Below the pieces are notes generated by a model. That model saw nothing but the letters and a program-made list of their open reading frames with translations, had not been told where the DNA came from and did no database searches. The position numbers were made by a program, and so were the translations under genes. Shown here in pieces: positions 1-14,708 of a stretch of DNA of 64,000 nucleotides; position 1 is the stretch's first letter; every line of letters begins with the position of its first letter. Location: positions 182,502,541 through 182,566,540 of the forward strand of contig CM060846.1 of the NCBI GenBank assembly GCA_030762175.1, read 5' to 3'. This DNA comes from Metallyticus violacea (lineage: Eukaryota; Arthropoda; Insecta; Mantodea; Metallyticidae).

Positions 1-1103
1 TATTTAGTGGCCCTCCGAAAAGATGTTCCTGTCACTTGTGAAATCCATCAAAGTGTCTTCGGAGGAGAGCACAGTAATCAATGTTATACTTCTTTCAGGA
101 AAGCAGGCATCCCCACAGATGGTTGCTTCTAGGCATATCATGAACACTACCCATATCATGAAAGCATTTCACTAAATCATACACTGTTGTTTTCTATGGT
201 ACAGAAGATCTTCAAAGAAAACTCTGGATGTAGCATTCATAAGATTTTATTACAAAATAAGCTTCTGACAAGAAATTCTCTCCTTTTGCATGAGCTTATA
301 ACAGGTTTGATTTTACTTTTTCCCTACTATCACTTAATACTGCATACTTCCAAGGTCAGCTGCATAAATATAAATTAACCACTGTTGAAAATATGTTCTG
401 GTTTGATAGCAATTTATTTTGGAAATCAGAATTGAGGAAGTTTTTAATTACATTGTGTTAGAGATAGAATTCAGGAGTAGAGAAAGATAGCTTGTAAATT
501 TATGATGTAAAAATACAAATACAACGGCAGTTTTTAATGTACATTATTAAACTTTCTTTGCTAAATAGCACCCTAATAGAACTCAGCAGCATTTCCCTTA
601 TTTGTGTAAGAAACAGAAATGTTTGTAGTGCACAGATTTTATGTATATTTATCACAATGACATGGAACATAGGATCAAATTATTATATTGGTTAACAATT
701 AAGATATTACTTGGTATGCACTGCTGATAGAACTTGGTGTTAAAAGGTCACATTAGGCTATAAATATGCTAGATACTGTATACAGCCATCATTGTAGTTT
801 TCAGAAAGCAATTGTGTGTTTATTATTTTAATCTTCAGCAATTTATTGTTGAATTCAGTGGTTCTATTTTGTAACTCTGGTTAGATGTTTAATAGTGGTC
901 AGTATGAAGTATTCTTTACAGCATTAAAAATGTCTAAAAGCAAAATAAAAGCATATGATTGAGCAGCCTTTAAATAAACTTACACATATATTACAAGTAT
1001 ATAAAATTGCCCAAAATCTCTCAAAAAATCAGAAAATGATAATACAAAATAAATAGAGCATTAAACTCTACATTTACAGGAATGTGAAAAAAAAATAATA
1101 ATA

Positions 1104-1365
1104 TTATTTAACACTCATGTTTACTACTGGGTCATTACAGATAGTGGGCAATGATGATAAATGAGATGAAATGGTAAATTGGAAAAGGAATTTTAGGAAG
1201 AAAGCATTTGAGACTTTGGATACCTCCTTGGCATTTGCTGTTAATAAGGACTGTTCTAAAACCTTAAAGAAAAGCTCAGTCAAGGAAGATAATCCTGGCA
1301 GAATTTGAACCACAGGCCTCCCATTCGTGAGTTGATGCCTTAGCAAACTTGCCACCTGTCAGCGG
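1104..1365 (-). mobile_element. tRNA-derived SINE (family A), aged
   Basis: Minus strand: B-box-like TGGTTCAAATTC, then TTGACTGAGC, then AATGCCAAGGAGG, then a CAGTAGTAAA tail and A/T-rich end. It has lost its CpGs and is clearly diverged from the copy at 48.8 kb. Confidence 0.65.
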
Positions 1366-3254
1366 AATGTTAAAAAGCAAATAAAATTCCAGATGCAGAA
1401 GTATCCAATGAAGATAGTTGTGATAATGGCCTACTAAATTATGTAAACTTTAGTGCAATAATGGCATGATTTGTATATTCTGCCCACCAAAGGCACTTCA
1501 CAATTATGTTGGAGTACCTAATGGTTCAGTCATCCCATTAAGAGTTACTCATTCTGATTAAGCAATCAATGGTCTATTAACCAAAAGAATATATGGCTAT
1601 TCAGTTCATCATGTATATTTGGTGGCCAAAACTTTGGTGTTTAAACCTTTCTCCATGCATTATTATGTTGCAAACAAAATTGTATTTATGATTTGTTAGA
1701 TGTTAGTACAGTGAAATTTGGTACATGAAGTAGGGTTTGCCTACATTGGGATTTAAAATGTTCTAGGATACATTAAGGAATTAATAAATTTCAGGAGTCT
1801 TAAAATGAGTTTAAACATTAAAATACCAAACAAAGAGTATTAACAAAGAAACTTCAAATGGCATCATTTTTTATTAAAAGTGTTCCATTTAAATTTGCCT
1901 TTCATGACTAGCAACAAATGGGTGTTTCATATAATTTAGTGCAATAACCACCATATATCATAGTGAGTCATTTCATTATTTTAATGGCAACATTAACTCA
2001 CTAAGCTCTGAACACCCATGTAAGCAGGCACAGTTTCTGCTGAATAGCTATGACCTGAGCAAATAGTTTGCCTGTATCCAAGTAGCAACACTAATAATCA
2101 TATAAAATTTTGCAAGAACTGCCATCTGGCATATCCTATAATACTGATTTTCATTTAAACTATAGAGGAACAAATTGTTCTTTATAGAAGATTTTTCTTT
2201 CTTTTTATAAAGTTCAAGTTTATGAAGTATGAGGCAAAAGTTTGGGTTCTGACAGAAGTCAAACCAAACTATGCAATAATAAAAGACTCAGAAACAAAAG
2301 GTTGCATTCATGTGAACAGAATGAGTTGGGGAAGGATATACCACATGACAAATTACCACACTGCTGTTCTACTGTATGAGAAATTTATGAGAAGGTCTAA
2401 CTTTAAGTGAATCCTTAAGACAAAATAAATTAGATATGTAAACAATGTTTCCTTACACATTTAAACCATTAGAACCTTCTTCATTTCCACTCAAAGAAGA
2501 AATAAGTGTGATATAAGTATGTTCTCAAGAGAATGCAAGTACTATTTTTATATATTATAGAATAATATATAAAGCAATCCAATGATCAAATCTAAGGCCA
2601 TATATCTGACATAGTTCAAAATTACAATCATACTATGCTCTAGTAAAACTAGACAAAAGGGTTCAGTATATTGCAATTGCTATATACTCCTGAATTAATT
2701 CAGGATTTTTCCATAATATAGATTATTCAAAAATATCCAACATGAAAGGCAAATTCTTTATACAGCATATGATACTTTCTATTTAAATTTAAGAGGAGGT
2801 TACTACTTCTGCCTGTGAAAAGAAAGATATTGATTTTCCATGGTCTTCCCAACATGAAAAATGAGATTTCTAGTTAATAAAAACATAAGATAGAAAAAAA
2901 TAGTTGCAGTCATTTTTCAAAACATGAGAAATACATATGAACTATATGAAAGCCACAAGTTCATTTATCATGCAGGCAAAAAAGTTTAATATGCTTAAAT
3001 TCTACAATTTTTAAAAAAACAGTCATCAAAAATAAGTCCATATCTCTATAGTGCAAAATGATGCTTGGATTTACATTTTCTTTGATTATTTTTCTTTCTA
3101 TTCTCAGTTAATAATATATAAAGTATAGATCTGAATTTCTATAAAGGGGATCACATGAACCTCCATTCCCTTAGTATTTAAATAAAATTAAAAATTTTAG
3201 CATTAGGAGGGTTTGCTTGAAATTGCTGCTAATTTCATACACACATTTGATATC
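1366..3254. other. AT-rich stretch without recognisable genes
   Basis: Open frames are short (62 codons at 2222-2410) and show no known motif or codon pattern. Nothing repetitive stands out. Confidence 0.6.
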
Positions 3255-3560
3255 ATAGTGGTTAAACCTAAACTTAGGTATTCATTTTTTACACTAAACT
3301 CCACTTACTTACGTAAAAGTGCGATGCATTTTGGGAGAATCTCTCTCATCTTCAGTTGCTCACTGAACCACCGTTACTCGAAAAGATGACTGGACAACCG
3401 GATGCTCCTGTGGTGACATCTGTTGGTTGAAGTAGGAAGTTGCTGAGTTCATCCATAGGAGGAAACTGGAAATTCATTAGGTTTTCTCTATTTTTTAATA
3501 TGAAAATTTTTTCTCAAGAGGATAAGGGTTGTGAAGATGTTTCAGCAGTTTAATTCCCTG
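3255..3560. repeat. Left inverted arm of PLE-1
   Basis: This stretch matches the reverse complement of 4590-4905 over almost its whole length, with scattered substitutions. It covers the end of the endonuclease frame and the terminal non-coding sequence, including the hammerhead-like motif. Confidence 0.85.
3303..3355 (-). ncRNA. Hammerhead-ribozyme-like motif, PLE-1 left arm (decayed)
   Basis: On the minus strand: CTGAAGA (3349-3355), a hairpin of the GAGAG...CTCTC type, then CAAAA where an active hammerhead has GAAA, then a GTAAGTAAGTGG tail. The changed G in the GAAA box would kill catalysis. Confidence 0.45.
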
Positions 3561-4589
3561 TTTTATTTCATGGTTTTTGGTCCAAAAGGGAGCTGCTACT
3601 GCTGATTTATCCCCCTGTTTAAACTGAATATTCCTAAAATGTTCTTTCCTCCAAACTTCCAAATTTCTTTTTGTTTGCCTATGTAGCTCTGTTCACAATC
3701 TGCACATTTTATTTCATAAATTCCTGATTTCTGTTCAGTTGGTATGGTGTCTTTTAGTGTGTTGATGTTATATCTGTTATATCTGTTCTTTGCAGCTAAC
3801 ATTAACCCATGTTCTTTGAAGATTTTCTTGAACCTGTTGTGGTAAATTGTATGGTAGGTGAAACTTTTGAATTTGTGTTCTTCTTTTGTGTTTTTCAGTG
3901 TGGAAACTTCCCTTATCCCTTTTTGCCTTTTAGATATATTGATAATTTTTATCACTGTATCTTTGTTGAAACCATTGATTATAGCTGTCTTTATTATTTG
4001 TTTGTATTCTATTTTGTATTCTGCTTCTGTAAGTGGAATATTCATCAATCTGTGTGGCAAGCTGTGAAAAACTGCATATTTATGTGTAATGGGGTTATAA
4101 CTCTCATTTTTATGTATTTTTCTGTGTGTGTTTCTTTTCTGTAAATTCCAAAATTCAAACAATCTCCATTTCTTTTAATTTTTAAATCTAGAAATGGTAG
4201 TCACCCATTTCTTTCTTCTTCTATAGTAAATTGTATAGATTCATGTTGCAAATTAAGAAGTTTCAGGGCATCTATTGGGTGTTTCTTCGGTATTATTGCA
4301 AAAATGTCATCCACATACCTATACCATGACTTGAAAATTAAGGGAAGGCTTTTGTGATGTTATTTCAAATGAGCTCATGAACAACTCTGCTAGAAAAGGT
4401 GGCAAAGGGTTTCCCATAGTTAGGCCTGAAACTTGTTGGTAATATTTTTTGTTGAAGCTGAAGTAATTTTGTTTAATGCAAATATTAATAAGTTTTAATA
4501 AGTCTTCTATTTCTTCTGTTTTTAAATTTATTGATGTTAACCATTTCTTCAGCATAAGCATAAGTTTCTCTACAGGTATGTGGGAATTA

Positions 4590-4905
4590 AACTGCTGAAA
4601 TATCTTCACAACCCATTGGAGTTATCCACTTGGGAAAAAATTTTCATATTAAAAAATAGAGAAAACCTAATGAATTTCAAGTTTCCTCCCTATGGATGAA
4701 CTCAGCAACTTCCTATTTCAACTAACAGAGGCCACCACAGGAACATTTGGTTGTTCGAGTAATGTCATCGTTTCCAGTAATGGTGGTTCAGTGAGCAACT
4801 GAAGATGGGAGAGATTCTCCTAAAACACATCTTACTTTTATGTAAGTAAGTGGGGTTTAGTGTAAAAAATGAATATTTAAGTTTAGGTTATATTACCACT
4901 CCATT
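4590..4905. repeat. Right inverted arm of PLE-1
   Basis: Plus-strand copy of the PLE 3' end: a frame with MDELSNFL, then the CTGAAGA motif, then a GTAAGTAAGTGG tail. It is inverted relative to the main body and abuts the RT part at about 4590-4610. Confidence 0.85.
4799..4850 (+). ncRNA. Hammerhead-ribozyme-like motif, PLE-1 right arm (decayed)
   Basis: CTGAAGA, then stem GGGAG/CTCCT around AGATT, then AAAAC in place of GAAAC, then a GTAAGTAAGTGG tail. It has the same layout as the other PLE termini in the window. Confidence 0.45.
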
Positions 4906-7670
4906 GTCAACAGCTTCATAAGTAAAATATTTATCATGGTGGTTGTTTCAGTTTTTATGACTTATGTTTCTTATGTATAGAAAAAAAAGAAAAATAATAA
5001 AGATAGTGATGTGGTTTACTTGGTCACAGCCTTTCATGTGGTTAATGCATATAATTTACACATAAAGAGCAACTTGAGAGTTCAAATATGAGATATGCAA
5101 ACCAATGAAACCACTTAATGTGCAAATAATCTATTTTCTGCAACAATGCATTATTATACATATATACTCATGACCTGCAAGTCCATCATAAACTTGTTCT
5201 GGGGCACCAAGTTTCTACTTCTCTAGGCTGAATCCCCAGTTAGAACAAGTTGCTAGATGGGATTTTATCTGAGTTTTCCTCTTCCTTAAAAAAAAATATG
5301 CCAACTAGTAGCCTTATGTGCCAATGGACTATGAACTAATGTAACTTGTGCTTGTATCATATTAATTCATTCCATGCATTGTATCAAAGACCTAAGTAAG
5401 TTATTGTGGGATGTTAAATCCTTACCCCATTTCCAAAAATGTATGCATCCAGTCTTAAAACAAATGGGGAAATAAGTGAAAACAATGAACACCAACAATT
5501 AGAAAAATAATAACAATAAAATGGGTGAGTATGTATCCATTAACAAAGGATGAAACTTTGTGTACAAATGTCCAAAAGAATAAAATCATTGATAGTCTGC
5601 CTAAAAATGACATTGAAAAAATTGTACAAAGGAAAAATCATGGATGCCTGAGTGAATGTATAGAAGAACTATGAATGTCAATATATTAAATGATATGGGA
5701 AATGTTTTTGTTCACTGAATATTACTTGTACCTCAGTTGGCAGTACATTTGATTATCTTTCACCTCTTGTTATTACTCTGTTGTTTCCAACTATCAAATT
5801 TAATATTTACAGTGAAGCTGGTTGATTTATATAATAATAGCCTTATTTAAGCATAATTGAAATAGAAGTTAATTTAGAACTGAGTCAGGTAACCCAAAAG
5901 AAAAAACCTACTCATGACAGAATTAGTGATACAGCAAAAATTCTATGACAGCAAACCCATGAGATTGTAAGAATTTCAACTGCAAGAGACTAAATTGCAT
6001 TGAAAATATAAAATAAATATAAAATAACAGAATAAATGTATGCTTTAATGAATTGAAGTCATATAATGAGCAAAATCTATTCTTGGTAGGATTCAGTTTA
6101 TTATGTTCTGTAGCTAAATGGTGTTCCAGAAAGTATGAACATGAGTTTCATTCTATTCTGCCTCATACAGATATCACCTGAAAGTGAAGAGAGATAATAC
6201 AATAGCTAACATTAAACTCTGTTACAAAATATCTGTTCATGACTTTACAGTGCAACAAATCCAAAATATGCATAGAGGTTTGAAGTTAACTGGGACTACT
6301 ATAAAAGATGGTAAACATAAGAATAAGCTAAAATGTTGTGCTCTGAAACAATATAAAGCATTAATGACCTTATAAAATCTTTCAAGGGAAGAAATTCCCA
6401 TTATAGTTTACATGATTGCAAGAAGCTATATTTTTCCAAAAATTTAAATATTAAAAAGGTCATAAGATTTATGTAGAGCAATATGCTTTAAACAGTGTTT
6501 CTTTTGAAAAATATTGGAATATATTTAATACAGAATATAATATACCATTTGGATATACCAGGATGAAGTGCATGTGATTTCTATCTGATTAATACAAAGA
6601 GACTTAAAGATAAAGTGGCTAAGTTCAACACTTTCTGGTCTTCTGCTTTGTACATAATTTCTCACCCCTAGACTTTATATGGGATTTTAAAAAATTGAAC
6701 TGTATGAGATAAATTCATGATTTTTTTTTTTGAGAAGCTTATAATGACTAAAAATATGCTACCATTTTCAGTCCCAAAGAAATTACTGTATTATGAATAT
6801 GAAACTTCAATGGTCATTGTTTTTCTCTGTATTATTTGACATTTATTGTTTATCTACTTTAAAGTTTGCTACTGCAACACATAAAAGGTTGAATTTTCTT
6901 GCAACCCATAGTACATGTTGCCTGTTTTTAGTTCACCTTCTATTTTATATGTACGATATTATAAAAGATATTTTTAGAGAAAAACTGCAAGGCTCAGAAG
7001 AAAACTGCACAAAATGCCAACATTGACTGATGCCAGAAATATTAAGTAACATTTGTATTAATTAATACATAACTATTGTTTGCTCAGTTTACACATTAGT
7101 ATTTAGCAATCAAACATACACACAGATACTAGAGCACAAAAGGAGAAGAGTTTTCAATAAACAAATATGCTACTTAATGCATATTAATAATATTTTTTTT
7201 TTCTTAATACAGAAACTGCTTAAAAGAATGACATTATTTTTCGCTAACAAACATATTTTGATGAAATACTTTCACAACTAAAAACAAGAAGGAATGATTA
7301 AATTTCAATTCATTAGTTCTCATCCATGATCTTTCGTAAGCTAAATTTGACATTAGTTCTCTGCTATAGCACCAAAACTAGCATTTATGCTAACCAATTA
7401 GCAGGCTCAAATTATTTCATAATTGATAAAAGTTATATGGGTGAGATTCTTCTTGACCATGAATTACCAAGAAAATGAAATTCAGACTACTTAGAAACTG
7501 ATGAACTACAGATTAAAGGATACATTTCATTCATTGCTTTGAAAACCTATGGCACACTAAACTGCTTCATTTTGTTTTTCAGTTATGTATCAACTTCCTA
7601 CAGTAACAACCAAAAGTAACCCATGCCTGCAGGTAATTACATTACATGGAGCAGCAACTGTAGATTCATT

Positions 7671-7692
7671 TACACACACACACACACACACA
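7671..7692. repeat. (AC)n microsatellite
   Basis: About 11 AC units. Confidence 0.95.
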
Positions 7693-8039
7693 AATAACCA
7701 AGAAAAAGATTTTAAATATTTATTTTCTTATCCTCAGTCAAGGGAATATCATCTTGGAACAGCATATAATTTAATTGCAGTCATTTACACACAATCTCAG
7801 CAAACAAATATCAGGAGCTACAGGAGAAATTAATTTATCAACATTTAAACTACACAATCTTAAAAGCTTTTAATTTCCAGGTATCTTCATTCCTCCTTGT
7901 CATCCCTAATCATCCCATTTTGCATACCATAGATATTCAGGACAATGAACAAAGTGAATTAATGATGATGCAAGTGAACTTGAAGTATGTCAGTGCCTGA
8001 GGTATATTTTCAGGATGAGGGAAAACTCCAAAGAGAAGT

Positions 8040-8125
8040 TCACACAATTGACTTGTCCCAAGCAAGGAATTGAACCTGTTTGGCAATCTTACACTTAGTA
8101 TCTGAGCCACTTTGTGGATTATGCC
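8040..8125 (-). mobile_element. tRNA-like SINE head
   Basis: Minus strand: AAGTGGCTCAGATACT... is A-box-like and CAGGTTCAATTCC is the B box. The body beyond about 8040 is too diverged to follow. Confidence 0.45.
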
Positions 8126-11100
8126 TAGAAAACAAACTAAATGTTATTTAAAGGCAAAGAAAGTATAAAGTAAAAAGCTGTATCTAATATCAAATGATAA
8201 CTTGAGATCAAATTGCCCCATATAAATATTTAGAATATTATATTTTAAAGAAAAGAAAGTGTGCAAACAAAATGAAATGAAAACTTTTGATACCTTAAAT
8301 GGAATTATAGGAAAATGTGTACAAAACAACACAATAAACTTAAATAGGTAATTTAATGCCAAAAGTAATACAAGTGATCGGTCAAAATAAAAATGGACCT
8401 AAGTCAAATGACACAAAAGTTGTAAGAACACCTGCAGGATATAATAAAATTAACTGTAAAAGAATGAAGGTATATAATCTCATTGATAAAACTACAGAAT
8501 TAAAACCAAATGGAAAAACCATGTTCAGAGAATGGAATAAGAAGATTATTGCTTTACTTTAAAATGTTACAGTCCAATAAGTAGAAGTATCACAAGATCA
8601 AAAAAAGATTAACATTAAGAAAATAATTATGAATTGCTACAGAGTGAGGTGTCTAATATTTAAGGAATAAAAGTGCATGATAACTGGCATGGGTATTTTT
8701 TCAAATTGCACAGATTTTTTTTTTTGAAAAGATGCTATTTTCAACATAATATTATATTTATATAATATTATTTAATTTATTTTATATTTATTTTATATTT
8801 TATATTTAAAAACTTATAATTGTTTATTTGCACACCTATTTAACTCAATTTATTTATATATTATATTTACTAAAATCTAGTTCATACCAACCATGTGGAT
8901 AAAAAATTCTATAGCATTCCATACTGAGTGTCATAAATATTTAGAATGATAAGAGATTAAGTGGAAAAGTTGTAAAGCAGCCTTCTGTCTGTAAGCTCAT
9001 GAAGTTACCTGGCATTTGCCTTTTCAGAGCAAAGAAAAATAAATGAAAATGTCTTAACTAAGAAACTTGTCACAATTAGAAATCAAAAAACTGAAACTGC
9101 AGAAATGATGGGTGGACAAGGATTATTGAAATTAATTAGGTGCATGTGAATACTGGTTTCATAGTTGTTTTTCATTCATCTTCTGAGGGAAAAAAAAGAA
9201 AAAATCATAAAAAGATCCAATTTCTTCATTGATCCACAGCGGAAAAAAGCTTAAATTTTTACATTGTAATAGGAGCTGAGCCATTAATAAAATTAAGACA
9301 GAAACTTCAAAGTAACACTATTTTCTGCTGAGAATTATTTTTCACTCAAATGTTAATTATTTTATAGCTTGAGTAAGATAAATTTATCTATCTTTTTTTA
9401 GAATATAAAAATACTTTTATTTCTTAGTATTATCACAAAGGGTAAATCCGGTACAATCCTACTACAGCAATAAAGTCCATAGCTTCAAAATGAAGAACTA
9501 TTATGAAAAATATAAGAAACATAAGAAAATTGATGGAAATAATTGCAAACACTAAAAAGAAAATATGATACTGCTCACCAATTAGCAAAAATTAAAATAA
9601 AGTTTTAGATGAAATTGGAGATAGAAATATTCCATAAAGCTAGCCAGGAAACATACAGTAATAAATAAGGCAGATATGAGCAAGTTCTGGAAAACAATTA
9701 GTAGAAAAGAAGCTGTATCAAAACTTTGATTGAATACAGGACATAATTGCCCTGCACTACATCTTTGCAAGTTAGGAATCTACAACACAGAAGAAAGCAG
9801 ACTGTTTCAATTTACCACAGTTGTCTACAGAAAAGGAGCACCTTTTCCATTGTATTAAACTAATCACAGAGATGCAACAGTGCAAAAACTTGGGCACCCT
9901 CTAATGGAAAGCAAGAGGCAAAAAGGTTAAAAGATCCCAAATGCAGTCATTAGAAACCAAATAATTAACGTAAGGTCTTACTGCTTTGTAAATACTAATA
10001 TAATGAATAAACTTCAGCAGCATAGATAATAATTTAGATACATAACTGTTTGGTAGATACTATATCACTGACCTTGAACAAAGAGACTTTTAACAATCTA
10101 ACCACAGTATTGCCCACAATCAATATTCATGTTTAATTCCAAGAAAGAAAAGAGATAAAATCCTATACTATCCATGTGCAAATAAGAGATATATACTTAT
10201 TTAAAAACTATAAAATTAAAAAATTATATCAATAAACAAATAAGCCTGATGTTTTAACAAAATAAATTAAATTCATCTGCAAAGTAGGTACATCAATTTA
10301 TAGCTTATTCAAAGTCAGTAATTTTCCTACTGTACTTACATCTTTTTATAAAAAAAAACAAGCTAATAATATTATGTAACTTTAATCCTAAGCTTTTTTA
10401 AATCAAATATTTCCTTAAAAAGAGGCATAAAACACCACAGAGATAACCCCCTAAAATATTTAAATTATGATGATATATGCCAAATTGTACTATTGTTCAT
10501 TCTAAAACTACATTGCTTCAGATTGCATTACACCTGACACATGTGAGTAGTTTTAAAACCGTCATATACAGAATCCTCATTCTGCTATTCAATTGGAACA
10601 AATTTTACCTCTGGGAATACTGCATAACGGCCTTACCATCTGCCAAGGAAATCATGTACAGTCAAAACTCATATTGCAATTTTTTTACTTGATTTATTAT
10701 TTATTAAAAGTGAATAATAATTAATATTGCACTCACCATCATACTAGATGCCTGAAGTGCCTGCCCTCCACCTTGCAGTATGCCTGAATTCCTTTCAAAA
10801 ATATTTTGAGTCACTCACAGTAATTCATGCAACCAAATATTGTAAACTGCTCTCAAATATTTTGTTTCAGTACCTCCACATGTTTTGTTTCAGGTACAGC
10901 AGTAATTTTAAATAGATGAAGATGCAACAGCTGAGTGGTTTTATATGCATTGCTGAGAGATACAGCTTGCTGAACTAATTGTGTTAAAAAACTTTTGAAA
11001 AGAAATTTCTAATCAATGCTAGTATATACAAACTCTGATTATGAAGAGAAATCAGGGCATGCTATACACAATTTCATTTGCCTGCTTTCCTTTGCCATTT

Positions 11101-14100
11101 TATTTGGCATGTCTGTGTTGGTTTATTATTTATACTTATATAAATTCTTTAGAGAGAAGTTATTTTGCAGCTTCATTCATAATCCATTCAGCTGCATCTG
11201 TATATTAACAACTACATGCTACAAATCAAATGTTAATACCAATGTGAGGTTTTAAAGTCAACAGTATATTTTCTAATAATATGTAAAATAATAATTTCCT
11301 TGATAATCTGCTAAATGTAAAGTATTATGCAAATAGAAACAAAAAAAATACATAATTTTGCAAAGAAAAAAAGGAGTTTATTTTTTTTGACAAATCGAAA
11401 CAAAAGCAAAAATACATAGCCTTAAGAAGAAGAAAAAGGTTATTTTTAGCCCCCTTTAATAAAAAATAAACCAAATTAACTATAGAAATAATATATGGAT
11501 TTTTTATAATTGTGTACTTTACCTTAAAATGTATAATTTGAAAGTATTTTCTTCCTCCCTCTGGAAAGTGATTTAGATAACAGAAAAATAGTGCAAATAT
11601 CTAAAAACTGGATTTCCCTTTCAGTGGAAACCAATATGGTAAAAATAGTTTCTCAAAAATGAGCCTACAACTGTAGATAAAAAGACTTTAAAGAAAGAAC
11701 AAAAACATAATAAGCCATATGTGCATAAAGAAAGACAGACAGACAGTGAGAGAGAGAGAGAATGGGAGTGTTGGGACTTTGCAGGATTTAATATAGCAGT
11801 AAAGATGAAACTTATATAGTGCTTTTGACAAAAGGTGTTTGAAGTTACATGTTAAATAATGATATTCAAAAGATAGATCTGTGTTTATGAAGTACACACT
11901 TTTGGGAACAAAGTAGAACCATGAATGTTATAGTTTCATGAAAAATGTTAAATGAAATATATGCCTTTGCCTATCACAATAACACTGTATTGATTCCAAA
12001 ATACATTTACTTCAAACCCCCTGTAACTTGTTACATAGGATGTACTATTATTCTTGGTGCGCACTAATCTAGTTGCTAGTTGCTATTTTTACTTAGGAGC
12101 AACTGATGTTTCTGATTTTATTTATTGTTTAACACAAAAAATAAATAAATAATAGCTTAAGACTATAAGACATTGTTTCATATACACCCATGCAAAGCAT
12201 TCTAATTACTGCAGCACTGTATATACAGAACTTAAAATTTATTGCCAACATGAAATAATGTACCTGTTTGCATTCATAGTTTGTATCATATGACTTCATA
12301 ATTGTTACTACATGGGATATCATTTTTTATAATTTTACATAATTTTTATACAGCATGCCATTAAACTGCATGAGAGGAATAATAGCAACTGTATTTAATT
12401 GTGCAGCTTCAAAAGTTTTGTTGCCAAATAAGATCTAAACATAGAATATCACAATTCTATGATAATTTTTTTTTTTACATAAATTAGCAACAAAATTTTT
12501 ATTTATCATGGCCAACACATACTTCTAAAACATTTTACAACATATAACACATAATTACAAAGGAAATAAGGCAGCACAGATAGTCTTTTATTTTTTTAAG
12601 CCCTGTTAAAGATTATTAAAATAAATTAATAAAGCCAAAATAAATAAGAGTTTTCAGACACATTCACATAAAATTTGAGGAGAGATGAAGAGATTTCCAA
12701 AGCACACTCTTAAGAACCAATTATTTATAAGCAAGCAACTGGGTGTGGTGCACAGAGAACACATGATGCGAGCTGCAAATACATGACAGCTCTAACTTAA
12801 CAATGAGTTAAAAGTATGCATATATGCTTGCACGCACCTAGGCACATAGCTGTTCCCTGTACTTGGGAACCTTAGCCTTGCTTCGTCTTGCTTTGTTCAT
12901 GCAGCACACTAATCTAGAGAGATGATATGGCTACAATTTAGAATGTATATCAACCTCAAATCAATGCTAGAGATAGAGATATGAAATTAAGGTTTACATC
13001 TGATATGCATATGCCTGCATTTCCATGTGATATTTGCAACATCTCTAAGATAGAAATTTGAGAATAAAAGACTGCTACAGTAGTGAAAAAGAGATGGAAG
13101 AAAGAGTGGGATTGCAATAGAAAAAATAGAAAAATAGGAGAACATACATTCAGAAACATTAAAGAATACATATAAGAGTTTGATAACATTCTTGTAATGG
13201 AGCAACAGCTTAAAATAAATATCTAACAGCAATAGTAAATGGAATAAAAATTGCATTGTTATCAAATTATTAAATTGCTAAAAATAAATAAAACTGGATC
13301 AGCAAATTGTATTAAAGCCATAAATAATTATCTTTATTAAAAAAAAATATCTAACTGAACAGTGATGGTGATGTGAAACAAGAGGCAATTTAACCTGAGA
13401 CATAGACATGAATAGAACATGTATCACTGACACGGACATCGAGAGTTACGGAGAGCAGAGCAGAATCAACCAACCACACAGCTAAAACACTGAACCAACC
13501 ACAGTAATACCTGTTAACAGATGAGCCTGTCATCATGCAATGAGGGGAAGACTGAAACAAAATGATTAACATTTGTTACTACACATAAAATAATCAACTT
13601 TGGTAGCCTTCACATCTGTCAGAACTAACTGTAGTTAAAGAAGAAAACATGGTAAATCATGTAAATGTATAGTGCTGAAATGTTACAACTTCTAATAGCT
13701 GCATTATATAAAATATTTGAATGCAGTCAAAGACAGGTTTATATATTTTATTTGGTGAGAAAAAACAACAACAACAAACAAAACAATATTAAGAACGGAA
13801 CTGAATGATGTTATTTTCATGCTCAAGTATATTTAACACATGTACAGAACATTTATTGTAATGGATAATAATCAGCCTATGTTTTCAGTGTCATCTGTTG
13901 TTACTATGCAGAGAAAGTAATAGTTTTGATCATTAATACAGTATGTTTGAACATTAAAAGTTTTTAACAGCTGTAAATGAGTTTGTGTTTAATTACAGAA
14001 GTAATATCAACCATTTATTACCATCATATTATATATAAATATATTTATATAAATCTATATGCAGAAGGTTTCCTATAAAGAGTACCCAATTTATGAATGG

Positions 14101-14708
14101 GTTCAGAAATTGCAAACAAGAAAAATGGCTCAAATAAGCAAATGGACTATATTGCTTTATTTCAAGTTATAGCCACTCTTTTCTGTACACACTCATTTAT
14201 CATAATGCTATAGCTCTAGTTACACATTGTCCCTCATTTCAGCAAGTCTGGGACTAAATATCCTGCTACTAGGTGAGTTTTTATAGGTTTTAACACATAA
14301 TAGAATGTGTGTCAGCTAACCAAGTAACCTGTAAAAGACACTAAAGTAATTCACTACATCTTTTATATTCCCAAGATCATAAAGGACTTTCAGCTATTTT
14401 CTACTTGTATATATGGTTAAAGCTATTAAAAGTAAGAAAAAATTAGATAAAAACAGGTGATTCTATTACAGCAGTATGCCCTATTTTGCCTAATAGTTCA
14501 AACATTACATGAAGTGCCTTGATGCATACCAAGACAAAGGAATTATTTTTACAGCAGTTTATTACTGTTTTCTATTACCTCAATTTCAGACTTATGCAGA
14601 GTTTCACTTAAGATAAAGGCAAGAAATGACAGCAAATAATTTCATTTATGAGTCTGAATGTGATGCAGCTGAAGCAGCTCTTCGCTCAACAAATTTCCTA
14701 AAAATGTA

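Larger units (their letters stand above)
3255..4905 (-). mobile_element. Penelope-like element (PLE-1), RT + GIY-YIG remnant with inverted terminal arms
   Basis: Degraded Penelope-like retroelement read on the minus strand. From high to low coordinates it shows the last part of the reverse transcriptase, including a Q..GLTMGNPLPPFLAELFM segment (about 4340-4440), then the catalytic YVDD box (about 4300-4318) and FLDLKIKRNG after one stop codon, then a linker, then the GIY-YIG endonuclease start SGIYEIKCADCEQSYIG (about 3680-3740), and a C-terminal MDELS.FL..PTD segment near 3440. The roughly 300-bp 3' terminal sequence is also present as an inverted copy at 4590-4905, so the element is bounded by inverted arms. 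Stops and frameshifts make it inactive. PLEs copy themselves with an RT related to telomerase and a GIY-YIG nuclease. Confidence 0.85.
4906..14708. other. AT-rich stretch, no supported genes apart from a SINE head at 8.1 kb
   Basis: Only chance open frames below 83 codons, short AT and A runs, a GA-rich tract at 11730-11765 and the AC microsatellite. A phrase AGAGAGA..GAATGGGA.T near 11750 recurs at 17085, suggesting an unnamed dispersed repeat. Confidence 0.55.

Noticed and set aside
3809..4144. Membrane-protein-like plus-strand open frame
   Set aside because: It is the antisense shadow of the Penelope-like coding sequence; the hydrophobic look comes from T-rich codons.
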